Source: Parietaria judaica (lineage: Eukaryota > Streptophyta > Magnoliopsida > Rosales > Urticaceae). From it: a stretch of DNA of 64,000 nucleotides. The stretch spans positions 56,098,724 to 56,162,723 of the forward strand of contig OX940860.1 of assembly GCA_954871525.1 (NCBI GenBank). Reading direction: 5' to 3'. This document shows positions 43,590 to 55,814 of this stretch, in pieces; position 1 is the first letter of the stretch, and every line of letters begins with the position of its first letter. Made by a program: the position numbers and the translations under genes. The notes beneath the pieces are model-generated. The model was not told where the DNA came from, did no database searches, and saw nothing but the letters and a program-made list of their open reading frames with translations.

Positions 43590-44867
43590 CTAAGGGAAGT
43601 TTTTTTTTTTTTTTTTCTTTCTGATCAATGACTATTGCAAAGAAAAAGAAAAGAAAAATCTAGTACTGAGTATATTCATTGGTTTACATAGATAAACCTA
43701 TGTTTTCCTTTTCTTCTTCCTTTAATTCAATGAGCTATCTTAGGCCCGATTATGCATCGATCTCACGCTGTTTGGGTAGTTAACGTCTCTGCACAAAGCT
43801 TCCAAAGTTTGAAAGACTTAACAAAGAAGATAGTCGTCGGAGTCGAGAAAGCCGTTGTTGGAGAGGAAATGAACCTGTGTGGATCCTGGTCGACGAAGGC
43901 GCTGCATCTGCGCTCATGGTCGGCAACGACTTCCACAAGAAAGAGGCATATCGAGCCGTTGTGCTTCACGCAACGTGCGGACTATGGAAACAGCAAGCAC
44001 AGAGCTACCTGTGATGGCTTTGCGAACCAGGAGAGTGCAAGTCGCACGTGACTGTCGTGGTCACCGGAAGCCAACGTGCTGGTGGTCGTTGATTTAATCA
44101 GGTCGCCTTGGCAGTGCGAGAAGGCATGTGACAGAACCGTTGTATCTCGAGACGTTTCTGTTCAATGGTACGTTGTCTCTAACGTTCTCATTTATTAAAA
44201 TTTACATTTATTGGAATTGATATCGCATATAGACATTAATTATGGTATATGTTATATAAGTTATTGTATTATATATAACGTGATATCAGCTATATCATTT
44301 TCATTTATGTCGCTATTATAATGTAGCTATTATAATGTGCAGCTGATTTTGTCTATTAGCAATCAATGTCTATTAATGCATATATCGTATAGGAACGATA
44401 TTAATGTTCTTGTAGTAATTTGATATGTATTGTGTTGGAGAAGCTACGTTATTGGCTTTGTATTTTGTGAACTTATATATATATGTGTATATATATATGA
44501 GATACATAGTATAATTCATAATGATATTAAGTTGTCTTTTAAAGATAGCTTTTGCAGAATATACCTAGAAGTGTACTCTACTAGAAAAGTATAAGTAATG
44601 TATACTTGAGAATGAAAGCATTTATTACACAAATAATATGTGTCAAGTATAATTATATACCGTGGGAGTATAATATGAGATGTGCTTTTGAAAAAAGCAA
44701 CAAAGTGAGAAATTATTATTTATGGAAAATAATATGTTCACGTAGTACACCCGATTATTGATCGAGGTACTAAGCCGTGAAACGTCAAATTGAAATTATC
44801 AATTGTAATCCTAAGTAGGCAGTCTTCGAAATGATAAGAAAATTATCTTGGGAGAATTGCTCAGATA
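43590..44867. other. Interior of the Copia-type element, left part
   Basis: The open frame 43752-44051 has no recognised domain. The rest is AT-rich with no protein motif, and no clear primer-binding site follows the LTR. Confidence 0.4.
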
Positions 44868-44872
44868 TTTTC
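44868..44872. repeat. Target-site duplication of the nested Gypsy element, left copy (TTTTC)
   Basis: TTTTC here and at 53031-53035 flank the Gypsy element exactly. Confidence 0.85.
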
Positions 44873-47040
44873 TGTAACGCCCCTATATGGGGGTTAGAAG
44901 AATAAGACAAAAACGACGACTTTTCAAACTTGGACCGGTCAATGACACATCATCATTCGACCGATACCGTTGAATATTCAATGTCCACGTCAACAAACAT
45001 ATAACTTTTGCCCATGGGACTTAAAACGACAATACAACATCAACGACCACAGTTTATACAACACCATAAAACGACAAATATAAAGTACCACCATCACAAA
45101 TGTCCTTAATTTAATCCTTTACATTTTCGAAATTAAAGATCAACTAAAAACACGAAATTCACCATGACGAACATTAAAGGTTTAGGTAAGCAAAACGACA
45201 CGTAAACTTCCTGAATCAAACTATTCCTCGTCCGGAGTCTGATACTGAACACCACCTGAAACTGGAAAGAAAAAGATGTATATGGAAGGGGTGAGCACCA
45301 CACGCTCAGTAGGGAATCTATTACCAATTCTCTTTACCGAACCATTATTAGTCAAATTACAATTAAACAAATTAAATGTCAACATAAACCATTTGATCAT
45401 AATTTCATCATTTTATCATTCCAATAATAAAATAAATAAATATACTCCACAAAAGTCAAATCATTTCGGTGGTCCATGCCGAGTCAGCTCGCGCCTTTTC
45501 TCCACTATATCCCATCGAGTCCTCAAAGCACGAGCACAGGTGGACTAGAAGTCCCTAACCGTAACTCGCCCTCGACTCAGGATCCTAATCACCACCAAAG
45601 ACGGCCAGTTCGCCATGGGTCGAAATGTTGACTTTTGGGTCCAATCATATCTATATCCATATCCATGTCCATGTCCGGCCTACTGCGCAGTAGCCAGCTG
45701 CTCGTCAGCAACTCATCCGCCCGAAGCGGGTACCATATCAACATACACATCATCCGCCCGAAGCGGGTACCATATCATAATAATCATCATCCGCCCGAAG
45801 CGGGTACCAACGTCAATATACGTCATCCCGACGTAACCATAAACATGAAATATAACAAGCATTAATCCGATGCAACCATACCTGGTATCCAGCCTCGCTA
45901 TCAAGCGACGACTATACAACATTAATTTTATTAATTATCAAATCATTTCATTAAATCCCATATTAACCTATCCGGTTCAATCTTCATTAAAGCGTGGGTT
46001 TCTACGTTCATTTTAAATTGCGAGAAAAGGTAATAGCCCCTACCTCAATTCGTGGAAACTTTGACCGGTCGACTAGCTAGTTGAAGATGCGGGTTTGTCC
46101 TGGTCTTGAGTTCGATGATCAAAGGCTTCGGGATCCGATATACTATTCAAAACGGGTGATTCAGGTAGCACGGTTTTCGAGGTGACCACGGGACGACTAT
46201 CCGCGCCAACTATAACACCGATACCATCCATAAGTCAAATATTACTAAGATTGGAATTCAAATTGTCAATTGAAAACCCGATACGCTGACATTTAACCCG
46301 GGCCGAATTCCCGTCGGGCACGCAAAACGAGGCAGTAAAACGGGCATCAATTCGACAATGTGATACCTCTCCTAGCCTAATTTGACTATTCTAAACACAA
46401 TGGCGAGGTCAATTTCATTAATCAAGGCCCAGAACATACCTAATTTGATCATCTAAAATCAGAATCTAGGGCAAGGAAATTCGAGCTTACCGGGAGTCCG
46501 ATGACAATTCCGATTGAGGGCTTTCGATCTCCTCGACGAGGGCTTCAAAACCCCTCAATAAAATTCGATATCGGAAAATGACGACGGCGGCCGACGGCGG
46601 CGACCGGCGACTGCAACGGCGAGGTGGCAGCTCCAACAAACTCTACTAACCTTCGTGAACCCCGTTCCGGTGTTAGTTTTCTCAAAATCGAACCGGATTG
46701 AAAGAGATTTAAGGTTTTAAGACCGAACCTTTCGATGCTTATTCCGGCCAAACGCCACCACTTCAGGTTGTTATTTGCCTATCAACACGTTCGCCTTCTC
46801 GAGAGCTTTCCGGCGACACCAAAATCTCGTCGATCGGAGCTCCGGCGGTCGAGTTATCAAGCTCTGAAGTTGGTGTGATGAGAGAGAATATTTTGAGAGA
46901 GGGAGAGAAAGGAAGCTACGGGATGAAAAAAATACAAGGAGAGGCAGAGAAGGGTTGGTCAAATACCCATTTTGACCCTTTTTCACTTTTTTTTTTATAT
47001 ATAATATATATATTTATACATATATTTAATGGGTATTACA
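44873..47040 (-). repeat. 3' LTR of the Gypsy element
   Basis: 2168 bp. It includes three 37-bp-spaced copies of a CCCG/CGGG hairpin motif at 45717, 45754 and 45791. Confidence 0.93.
45717..45810. repeat. Three hairpin-forming repeats in the Gypsy LTR, 37-bp period
   Basis: CCGCCCGAAGCGGGTACCA occurs at 45717, 45754 and 45791, each able to fold CCCG against CGGG. The same set lies at 51706, 51743 and 51780 in the other LTR. A regulatory role is only a guess. Confidence 0.85.
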
Positions 47041-47043
47041 TTA

Positions 47044-47056
47044 CTCCACCCCTTTA
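47044..47056 (-). other. Polypurine tract of the Gypsy element
   Basis: On the minus strand an AAAGGGGTGGAG stretch lies three to four bases before the 3' LTR, the expected plus-strand priming site. Confidence 0.7.
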
Positions 47057-47404
47057 AAAAATTTCGTCCTCGAAATTTAAACGAAACCACCCCTGAACAA
47101 GGACGGGTACTTCTCTATCATCTCCGACTCTAACTCCCATGTTGCCTCTCTTACGTCGTGGTGGTTCCATACCACTTTGACTAAAGAGATCTCTCGCCGA
47201 CGAAGAATTTTAACTTAACGGTCGATAATCTTAATCATGTATTCCTTGTACGTCGCATTTCTTGAAAAGGTATCTCTGTCTACTTAATGATTTGTTGAGG
47301 ATCAGGTTCATATTTTCTCAACATCGACACATGAAACACATTGTGAACAAGAGATAATTGTGGAGGTAAATCAAGCTTGTATGCGAGTGGTCCGACTCTT
47401 TCAA

Positions 47405-48517
47405 TTATCTAGAATGGACCAGCCGCGGAGCTAACTTTTCTTTTATTCCAAAACGAGAAACACCACGCATGGGTGTAACCTTTAGAAACACATAGTTGCC
47501 AACCATGAATTCCAATGGCTTTCGTCTTCGATCCGCATAACTCTTCTGGCGAATTTGAGCAGTCTTGAGTCTTTCCCAAACAAGCGTAATCGCATCAGTT
47601 TTCTCTATGAGGTAGGAAGGACCGAGAGTAACGCGATTCTCGTACTTGGCCCAACAAAGAGGTGAACGACAAGGTCGACCATACAAGGCCTCATACGGTG
47701 TCATACCGATACTAGCCTGAAAGCTATTGTTGTAAGCGAACTCCACGAATGGTAGTTGCTCCTTCCACTTTCCTCCAAAATCCAAGGCGCACGCCCGAAG
47801 CATGTCTTCTAAGATCTGAATCACTCGCTCTGATTGTCCATCAGTCTGAGGATGAAAAGCTGTGCTCAAACTCAATTCAGTTCCCATCTCTTTCTGTAAT
47901 CCTCTCCAAAACTTGGAGGTGAAACGAACGTCTCGGTCCGAAACTATTGAAACAGGGACCCCATGAAGCTTTACTATCTTTTCCACATATAGTTTACAAA
48001 GTTTCGGAACTTTGTAATCTGTCCGAATAGGGATAAAGTGAGCTGATTTTGTCAATCTATCAACGATCACCCACATTGCATCATGACCACCTCGAGTTCG
48101 AGGAAGCCCCGAAACGAAGTCCATAGTGATGCAGTCACGTTTCCACTCGGGTATTTCCAGTGGCCTGAGCTCCCTGCCAGGATTCTAATGCTCTTCTTTG
48201 ATCATTTGGAAAACTGGAATTCTCTTCACGAACATTGCCACGTCGGATTTCATTTCGTACCAACAATATTGCCTCTTCAGATCTTGGTACATTTTCGTAC
48301 TTCCTGGGGGAATAGTAAACTTGGGACGATGGGCTTCTTGTAAGATGACATTTCGTAATGTAGCATCATCATCTACCGGAAGCCTTCCTTTGTACAATAA
48401 AAAAAATCCATCGACTCCCACATTCCATCCTTCAAGTTGTTCTCCAGCTTGTAATCGATTCCATAAATCTTGTAATGTTTCATCGCTCCACTGACTTTGT
48501 CTAACTTGGAGTACCAT
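47405..48517 (-). pseudogene. Gypsy integrase region (zf-H2C2 and rve core)
   Basis: The 48517-48185 part carries the zinc-binding segment leading into the core. The open frame 48124-47405 holds the core: Asp in VDRLTKSAHF, Asp in VSDRDVRF, and Glu in QSERVIQILEDML, a complete DDE set. It continues through YNNSFQASIGMTPYEALYGR. A frame break separates the two parts near 48185. No clear chromodomain was seen before the LTR. The catalytic core alone is well preserved. Confidence 0.9.
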
Positions 48518-48742
48518 TGATGGAACGGCTATGACGTTACACGCACATGCTTTATACCCATTGCTATGGAATTCTAAATTGTAATCGCCAATGGTAACTG
48601 ATCTCTTTCATGGCTCTAAGTTCAGAGAAGCAACCAAACCATGGTTCTTCCGACTCAATGCATCGGTCACCACATTTACTTTTCCTGGGTGATACCGTAG
48701 ACTAAATTCATAATCTTACATATACTCCACCCATATTCGTTG

Positions 48743-49885
48743 TCATAGATTCAAGTCTCTCTGCGTGAACAAATACTTGAGACTTTGATGATCGGTGAAT
48801 ATCTTGATTCTTGAGCCATAAAGATGACTACGCCAGATTTTGAGTGCAAATATCACTGCTGTTAGCTCCAAGTTATGGGTAGGATAATTTAGTTCGTGCG
48901 ACTTCAACTGCCTAGAACCATATGTCACCACTCTCCCTTGTTGAATGAACACACAGCCTAGTCCACTTCGAGATGCATCCGTATACACTGTAAGTACTTC
49001 ATCTACATTAGGAACAATAAGGACATGAGCACTCGTCAATCGTCATTTCAATTCTGAAAAGACTCGTCACATCTAGCATCCCAACTGAACTGAACATCTT
49101 TTCTGGTAAGCTTGCTTATCAGCACACCAATCTTTGAAAATTTTTCCACAAACTTTCTGTGATAACCCGCAAGCCCTAAGAAGCTTCGGACTTCTATCAC
49201 ATTTCTTGGTTGCCTCAAGTTTAAGATAGCTTCGATCTTTGACGGTTCTACGGCAATACCTTCTTGCGAGATCACGTGGCCTAAGAATTTTACTTCTGTC
49301 ACCCAAAATTCACATTTTTCTTTCTTTGCATAGAGACGATAGTCCCGCAAAGTCTGCCAAACTATTCGCAAATGTTCTTCGTGTTCTTTAGGGTTCTTGA
49401 ATAGATAAGTATGTCGTCAATGAAGACAACGACGAATCGATCCAAGTATGACCGAAAAGAGAAAAAAAAATCTATTCATTAAGTCCATAAACGCCGCTGG
49501 AGCGTTCGTTAAACCAAAAGGCATAACCGTGAACTCAAATTGATCATATCGTGTACGGAACGATGTCTTCGGAATATCTGCATTTCGAATCCTCAACTGG
49601 TGGTAACCTGACCGTAAGTATATCCTTGAGAAGAACTTGCGTCCTCCCAATTGATCGAATAGGTCATCAATTCCTGGCAAAGGTTTTTTTTTTTTTTTTA
49701 ATCATTATCATGTTGAGCTGTCTGCAGTCCACACAAGGGCATAAACTATCATTAGTTTTCTTAGCGAATAACACCGGCGCTCCCCACAGTGATGTACTCT
49801 TCCAGATAAACATTTTACTCAACAAGTCGTCTAATTGCTTCTTCAATTCTGCCAATTCTTCTGGAGCCATACGATAATGAGCCAT
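48743..49885 (-). pseudogene. Gypsy reverse transcriptase and RNase H, frameshifted
   Basis: In minus-strand order: an N-terminal segment (49885-49667, CVDCRQLN); RT core (49680-49417, [21 protein letters not shown]); the catalytic FIDD at about 49414-49425; connection (49371-49048, [12 protein letters not shown]); RNase H (49039-48743, [24 protein letters not shown]). Each block reads well on its own, but the frame changes between them and a poly-A/T slip lies near 49690. The domains are classical Ty3/Gypsy. The product cannot be made as one protein. Confidence 0.9.
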
Positions 49886-50093
49886 AGAAATCGGAAAACT
49901 CCTAGGAACTAGGTCAATCTCAAACCCAATTCACAATCTGGATTCTAAAATCTCCGAGGAAAACACATCTTCAAGATCTTGTACTATGGGGATGTGCGGG
50001 TTGATTGCACTTTGCGTCACACCTTCGATGGCAAAATTAACTCCCGACCCTTCAAAATTCATATTTCCTCCAAGGAGAGACTTCAAGATAAAA

Positions 50094-50342
50094 TTACGAG
50101 GCCATATTAACATGCTCATTCTCTTTTTCTCTAAGGGTGCCATGTATTTTGTAGCAGTCTACTATAGCACGGTACTTCTCGAATAAATTCAATTCCAATG
50201 TTACATCAAACTCGATCATACGGAGAACGATTACGTCAAATGAGAATTTACTTCCCTCTATGACAAGCTTACAAGACTTGCAGATCATTAAAGCTTTTGG
50301 CAATTTCCTATATGAGCGTACAACGATGAAGGAATAATACAT
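50094..50342 (-). pseudogene. Gypsy aspartic protease trace
   Basis: The C-terminal part of a retroviral-type protease is readable (FDVIVLRMIEFDVTLELNLF, then YRAIVDCYK), where family members have a GMDWL-type stretch. The active-site DSG loop was not found. Between this trace and the primer site (50343-50846) no gag or zinc knuckle was recognised. Confidence 0.6.
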
Positions 50343-50846
50343 GTCTCGAGGTTTTTGGCTGAAACAATCAGTTCTGAGAAATTAGAGTAACGCTTTCGCG
50401 TAAAGTTCTCACAAACCCATTGCGCATGAAATCATTACCCATAATTTACCATTCTAGCTTCAGGGCTAACTACGACATCAGAATTATAAAGCAAATCAAA
50501 TTTTTTTTCTTCATTAATGTTTATCGCATTTCAATTGTAGCAGCATCAGGAAATTCATCAAACTATAGAGGATTTTGGAACAGGATTTCCTTAAAATATT
50601 TCATTATTTCAACTGCATAACTAAGAGATTGTATCACGTATTATGGAACATTATACAATGCAGATTCTTCAAGATTTAACGGGGGACGCAGATTTAGGGT
50701 ACTTTGGGAATTCCGAACCATGTTGATCAACTGTAAAAAGATTAAATGTCAGGATTATGGATGGTGATACAAAATAAAACAAGACCCAAATCACTTAAAA
50801 AAAATAAATATATTTATGGTGTTGTACCCCAGGTGCCGTAACCTAG

Positions 50847-50858
50847 GCTCTGATACCA
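50847..50858 (-). other. Primer-binding site of the Gypsy element
   Basis: TGGTATCAGAGC on the minus strand, three bases inside the 5' LTR. It is the standard site for initiator-Met tRNA in plant retrotransposons. Confidence 0.88.
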
Positions 50859-50861
50859 AAC

Positions 50862-53030
50862 TGTAACGCCCCTATATGGGGGTTAGAAGAATAAGACAAA
50901 AACGACGACTTTTCAAACTTGGACCGGTCAATGACACATCATCATTCGACCGATACCGTTGAATATTCAATGTCCACGTCAACAAACATATAACTTTTGC
51001 CCATGGGACTTAAAACGACAATACAACATCAACGACCACAGTTTATACAACACCATAAAACGACAAATATAAAGTACCACCATCACAAATGTCCTTAATT
51101 TAATCCTTTACATTTTCGAAATTAAAGATCAACTAAAAACACGAAATTCACCATGACGAACATTAAAGGTTTAGGTAAGCAAAACGACACGTAAACTTCC
51201 TGAATCAAACTATTCCTCGTCCGGAGTCTGATACTGAACACCACCTGAAACTGGAAAGAAAAAGATGTATATGGAAGGGGTGAGCACCACACGCTCAGTA
51301 GGGAATCTATTACCAATTCTCTTTACCGAACCATTATTAGTCAAATTACAATTAAACAAATTAAATGTCAACATAAACCATTTAATCATAATTTCATCAT
51401 TTTATCATTCCAATAATAAAATAAATAAATATACTCCACAAAAGTCAAATCATTTCGGTGGTCCATGCCGAGTCAGCTCGCGCCTTTTCTCCACTATATC
51501 CCATCGAGTCCTCAAAGCACGAGCACAGGTGGACTAGAAGTCCCTAACCGTAACTCGCCCTCGACTCAGGATCCTAATCACCACCAAAGACGGCCAGTTC
51601 GCCATGGGTCGAAATGTTGACTTTTGGGTCCAATCATATCTATATCCATATCCATGTCCATGTCCGGCCTACTGCGCAGTAGCCAGCTGCTCGTCAGCAA
51701 CTCATCCGCCCGAAGCGGGTACCATATCAACATACACATCATCCGCCCGAAGCGGGTACCATATCATAATAATCATCATCCGCCCGAAGCGGGTACCAAC
51801 GTCAATATACGTCATCCCGACGTAACCATAAACATGAAATATAACAAGCATTAATCCGATGCAACCATACCTGGTATCCAGCCTCGCTATCAAGCGACGA
51901 CTATACAACATTAATTTTATTAATTATCAAATCATTTCATTAAATCCCATATTAACCTATCCGGTTCAATCTTCATTAAAGCGTGGGTTTCTACGTTCAT
52001 TTTAAATTGCGAGAAAAGGTAATAGCCCCTACCTCAATTCGTGGAAACTTTGACCGGTCGACTAGCTAGTTGAAGATGCGGGTTTGTCCTGGTCTTGAGT
52101 TCGATGATCAAAGGCTTCGGGATCCGATATACTATTCAAAACGGGTGATTCAGGTAGCACGGTTTTCGAGGTGACCACGGGACGACTATCCGCGCCAACT
52201 ATAACACCGATACCATCCATAAGTCAAATATTACTAAGATTGGAATTCAAATTGTCAATTGAAAACCCGATACGCTGACATTTAACCCGGGCCGAATTCC
52301 CGTCGGGCACGCAAAACGAGGCAGTAAAACGGGCATCAATTCGACAATGTGATACCTCTCCTAGCCTAATTTGACTATTCTAAACACAATGGCGAGGTCA
52401 ATTTCATTAATCAAGGCCCAGAACATACCTAATTTGATCATCTAAAATCAGAATCTAGGGCAAGGAAATTCGAGCTTACCGGGAGTCCGATGACAATTCC
52501 GATTGAGGGCTTTCGATCTCCTCGACGAGGGCTTCAAAACCCCTCAATAAAATTCGATATCGGAAAATGACGACGGCGGCCGACGGCGGCGACCGGCGAC
52601 TGCAACGGCGAGGTGGCAGCTCCAACAAACTCTACTAACCTTCGTGAACCCCGTTCCGGTGTTAGTTTTCTCAAAATCGAACCGGATTGAAAGAGATTTA
52701 AGGTTTTAAGACCGAACCTTTCGATGCTTATTCCGGCCAAACGCCACCACTTCAGGTTGTTATTTGCCTATCAACACGTTCGCCTTCTCGAGAGCTTTCC
52801 GGCGACACCAAAATCTCGTCGATCGGAGCTCCGGCGGTCGAGTTATCAAGCTCTGAAGTTGGTGTGATGAGAGAGAATATTTTGAGAGAGGGAGAGAAAG
52901 GAAGCTACGGGATGAAAAAAATACAAGGAGAGGCAGAGAAGGGTTGGTCAAATACCCATTTTGACCCTTTTTCACTTTTTTTTTTTATATATAATATATA
53001 TATTTATACATATATTTAATGGGTATTACA
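50862..53030 (-). repeat. 5' LTR of the Gypsy element
   Basis: 2169 bp, differing from 44873-47040 by one A/G change and one extra T in the T-run near the end. Confidence 0.93.
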
Positions 53031-53035
53031 TTTTC
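53031..53035. repeat. Target-site duplication of the nested Gypsy element, right copy (TTTTC)
   Basis: Identical to 44868-44872. The Copia interior resumes directly after it. Confidence 0.85.
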
Positions 53036-54438
53036 TTTGGAAAATATCAATTATTTCGTGAGAGAAATCTTGTGGTTTCCAAATTCATTGAAAAATATGT
53101 ATGGAAATTTTGTACTAAATTGTATTATGTTGAAGTACACTTGATTATTGATCAAGGTACTTATATGTTTAATTGAAATTGCGGTTCGAATTTTAAGATG
53201 TTATTCTAATCATCAACGAGGCTAGAAACGCTCAAATGACGTACATGCATATGTGCATACCATATTTATGGCGACAATGTCGCACTTCATTTATCATGAG
53301 ATAAACCGAAGAAGTTCAATGGATTGTGAAAAAAGGAACATTGAATTCCTATTAATACCTGAAAATGTGGGGGCGTTTACCGAAAAATAATCGCTTCACA
53401 TTAAGTTGGTGTATATGAGTCTGAGGACTATACATTGCATCTACGAACTAAGAACTAACTCTTGTAGTGTAATTGGAATCGGATGTGGAAAGTTTCCAAA
53501 TAAACATAAGATATTAAAAATGGAATCTTTATATTGTTTTAGACAATTACGGCAATGAGGCCTAATGACTAAGATAATTTTGGAAGATATTTTGAGATGG
53601 TCAAAAAATCGCGTCTATAATTTGCATCGACTATGAAATTTAGTATGCAACTTAAAGTGCGTAACACCTTGTTCAGAATGGTAGTCTAGACATATATGTC
53701 GTAGACTTAATGTCATTAGACAACTACTCTTAAAGATATTTATCATAAGGTTATGTGAAATCAAATGATAATGTTGTGGATCCACTACCCAAAAGGGTAA
53801 AAGTGAGAGTTGGTTGTGAAATCATCAAAGGGAATGTGACTTATGCCCATTGAAAAAAACTAAGTTTTAAAGTGGAAACCCAACCTAGCTGACTGGAGAT
53901 CCCAAGAACTAGGTTCAATGGGACAACCTAGCTGTAAGACTTTAACGGATCACTGTGGGGGTTACACCCTCTGTTCGTTCCTAAGATGGAAAACAGTGAT
54001 AGATACGGTTAAGGATAAGCTAGAAGCTTTTAATGATTCTTGCACGTCGGTATATGATAACCGAGCGGAGCATAGTTTGCTTTTAGTAAGATCACCTATG
54101 TTAGAGTGTAGTGGGGTCGCTTCAACGGAATTGTAAGGGGCGCAAGTTCCGTGAACTCTCGCAGAACCAGACGGTGTTCATGACCATGAACGAACACAAT
54201 AGTGAGAACTGAATCTATCTAAGGAGAATTCTGTGTGAGGTATATTCTCACTTACACTAACGGTTGAACAGTTCAAAGACATCGCGTCTACTGATCACCA
54301 AGTAAGGAAATATATTTTCACAATGGAAGGTTCAAAGGGTTACACCTACCTATCCTATGCAGGATTTGACTGCCGAACTCTGTTACCTGAGTCAGGTGTT
54401 GTCAAGAGTGATCTGTCAATTTTATTTATGTGGGGGGT
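53036..54438 (+). pseudogene. Interior of the Copia-type element, right part, with the tail of RNase H
   Basis: Near 53775 a short reading NVVDPLPKR matches the usual C-terminal end of Copia RNase H. The following 650 bp (with GGAGATCCCAAGAACTAGG) resembles the conserved non-coding tail of many plant Copia elements. It ends at the polypurine tract (54430-54438). Upstream is AT-rich DNA with stops in all frames. Confidence 0.5.
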
Positions 54439-55175
54439 TGTTGGAAATAATTGCAGTTAAATAAAATTGAGATAGCGCCGAGCGGGTCGAAATGTCGAAC
54501 ACTCAAGACTAACGGTCTATCCAATTACCGGGATTTTTTTTTATGTTAAAACGTTACGTAAAACGGCTATATTGATTATAACCGTTATGAATATTGAATT
54601 CAATTTATTACGTTACGGATTAATTGTAATTTATTAGTAGCCGTTATAGAATTGATTGACAATCAATTCTTTGTCTCCTTCCCGCATCTATATATTGAGG
54701 TGACCTCGACCCATTTCGACACACCAAATTGCAAAATCACTTTCCGAAAACTCTCTAGATACTTCGAATCCGCTTCTCGTTTTTTCATTCCGCGGATTCG
54801 ATCTTTTATGCTTCCCAATGTTTTCATGTCGTGAGTCTTTCGGTCATAGAGTTCAAGAAGGTTCAGTTCGCCGGTGAACTTCGAAGTGCTACAGAGTTCT
54901 CGGTCATCCCGTTATATCCTGGGAAGCTATTGCCTAACGAATCTCAAGCACGTAGAGGAGGCGAATCAAGCATTAAGGAGAGCGTCCAACGCGTCTCGGG
55001 AACCGCTTACTGTTTTTTCTGTTTTACAGGTTTCAAGAGATCTTTCCGGCTTAAAGCGACAAGCCGATACTCGTCAAAGCCATGAACACAAAGATATGTA
55101 TCATCGAATCTCTTCGCTTACTGTTTTTTGTTATTGTGTTTCTCATATATCATCATGATAGAAATATACCCAACT
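54439..55175 (+). repeat. 3' LTR of the Copia-type element
   Basis: 737 bp, paired with 42711-43447. The terminal base is T instead of A. Confidence 0.88.
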
Positions 55176-55180
55176 AAAAA

Positions 55181-55814
55181 TACCCTCACTTTATCATAAA
55201 CTTTCATAAATTATCATAAACAGATGTGCGAATTTAGTCTCTCTGTTTCAAAAGCAAAAATGTCTCGGCCGTTCTTTATGATGGATATACGGATAAGACC
55301 CATTCGTTCCAAAAACATTGATACGACCATCTAGATAAAAAAATCTATTAATTATTATTCAGGCAAATAACAAATAATTTTGCACATAAAAAAGAACTCT
55401 AAATACTTTTTATTTTATTTAAATAAAATAAATCGTTGAGTTTTCAATTAATTTAAGAGTAAAGGAAAAACCTGCAATATTATTGTCTATTCATAGATTC
55501 TTTAAAAAAATATATATTTAAGTTTCCATATGATTTCAAAGTTTTGTATATGTTGATAAAAGATTTCATTAGTTACTCATGTAATATTAGTCTTTAATTT
55601 AATATAAAAAGCTAATTCCATAGAACTAATTTATATTCTTAATTTTTTATTTTATTTCTCTCTACACATATACAATGCTTTAGTATAAATATAACATTTT
55701 TCAATAATTTATTTTATCAAATTTGAATGGGCTCTTCTATTCTTATATTGTTTCTTATTTGGTAAATAGTTTTTTTGTTATGTATTTAGTTATAAAAATA
55801 TTATAATATATAAC
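55181..55814. other. AT-rich stretch without recognised features
   Basis: No coding signal. It separates the Copia-type element from an LTR-like piece. Confidence 0.5.

Larger units (their letters stand above)
44873..53030 (-). mobile_element. Ty3/Gypsy LTR retrotransposon, minus strand, near-identical LTRs, gag-poor
   Basis: Direct LTRs of 2168 and 2169 bp (44873-47040, 50862-53030) begin TGTAACGCCCC and end GGGTATTACA. A TTTTC duplication flanks the element. On the minus strand a primer site TGGTATCAGAGC (initiator-Met tRNA type) lies three bases from the 5' LTR. The interior is only 3.8 kb: protease trace, reverse transcriptase, RNase H, integrase. This order is diagnostic of Ty3/Gypsy. 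No gag was recognised and the pol frame has many breaks, so the element is non-autonomous. The LTRs differ by one substitution (45395 versus 51384) and one T-run length, so insertion was recent. Confidence 0.95.
42711..55175 (+). mobile_element. Copia-type LTR retrotransposon, pol largely lost, carrying a nested Gypsy element
   Basis: Two direct LTRs of 737 bp (42711-43447 and 54439-55175) start TGTTGGAAATAATTGCAG. The first ends CCCAACA; the second ends CCCAACT, a last-base change. Both sides show AAAAA, a possible though low-complexity 5-bp duplication. A polypurine tract TGGGGGGT precedes the right LTR. With the nested Gypsy element removed, the interior is only about 2.8 kb. The only pol trace is near 53775 (NVVDPLPKR), like the end of a Copia RNase H. 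Most of gag-pol is gone, so the element is non-autonomous. Confidence 0.85.

Noticed and set aside
45276..45548. Open frames repeated in both Gypsy LTRs (45133-46986 and 51122-52975)
   Set aside because: Duplicated simply because the LTRs are identical. No gag, pol or host domain was recognised in them.
45717..45810. CRISPR-like regular repeats in the Gypsy LTR
   Set aside because: Only three units, spacers nearly alike, and in a plant LTR. They are not a CRISPR array.
50847..50858. tRNA-like sequence
   Set aside because: Only the 12-base primer-binding complement to a tRNA 3' end, not a tRNA gene.
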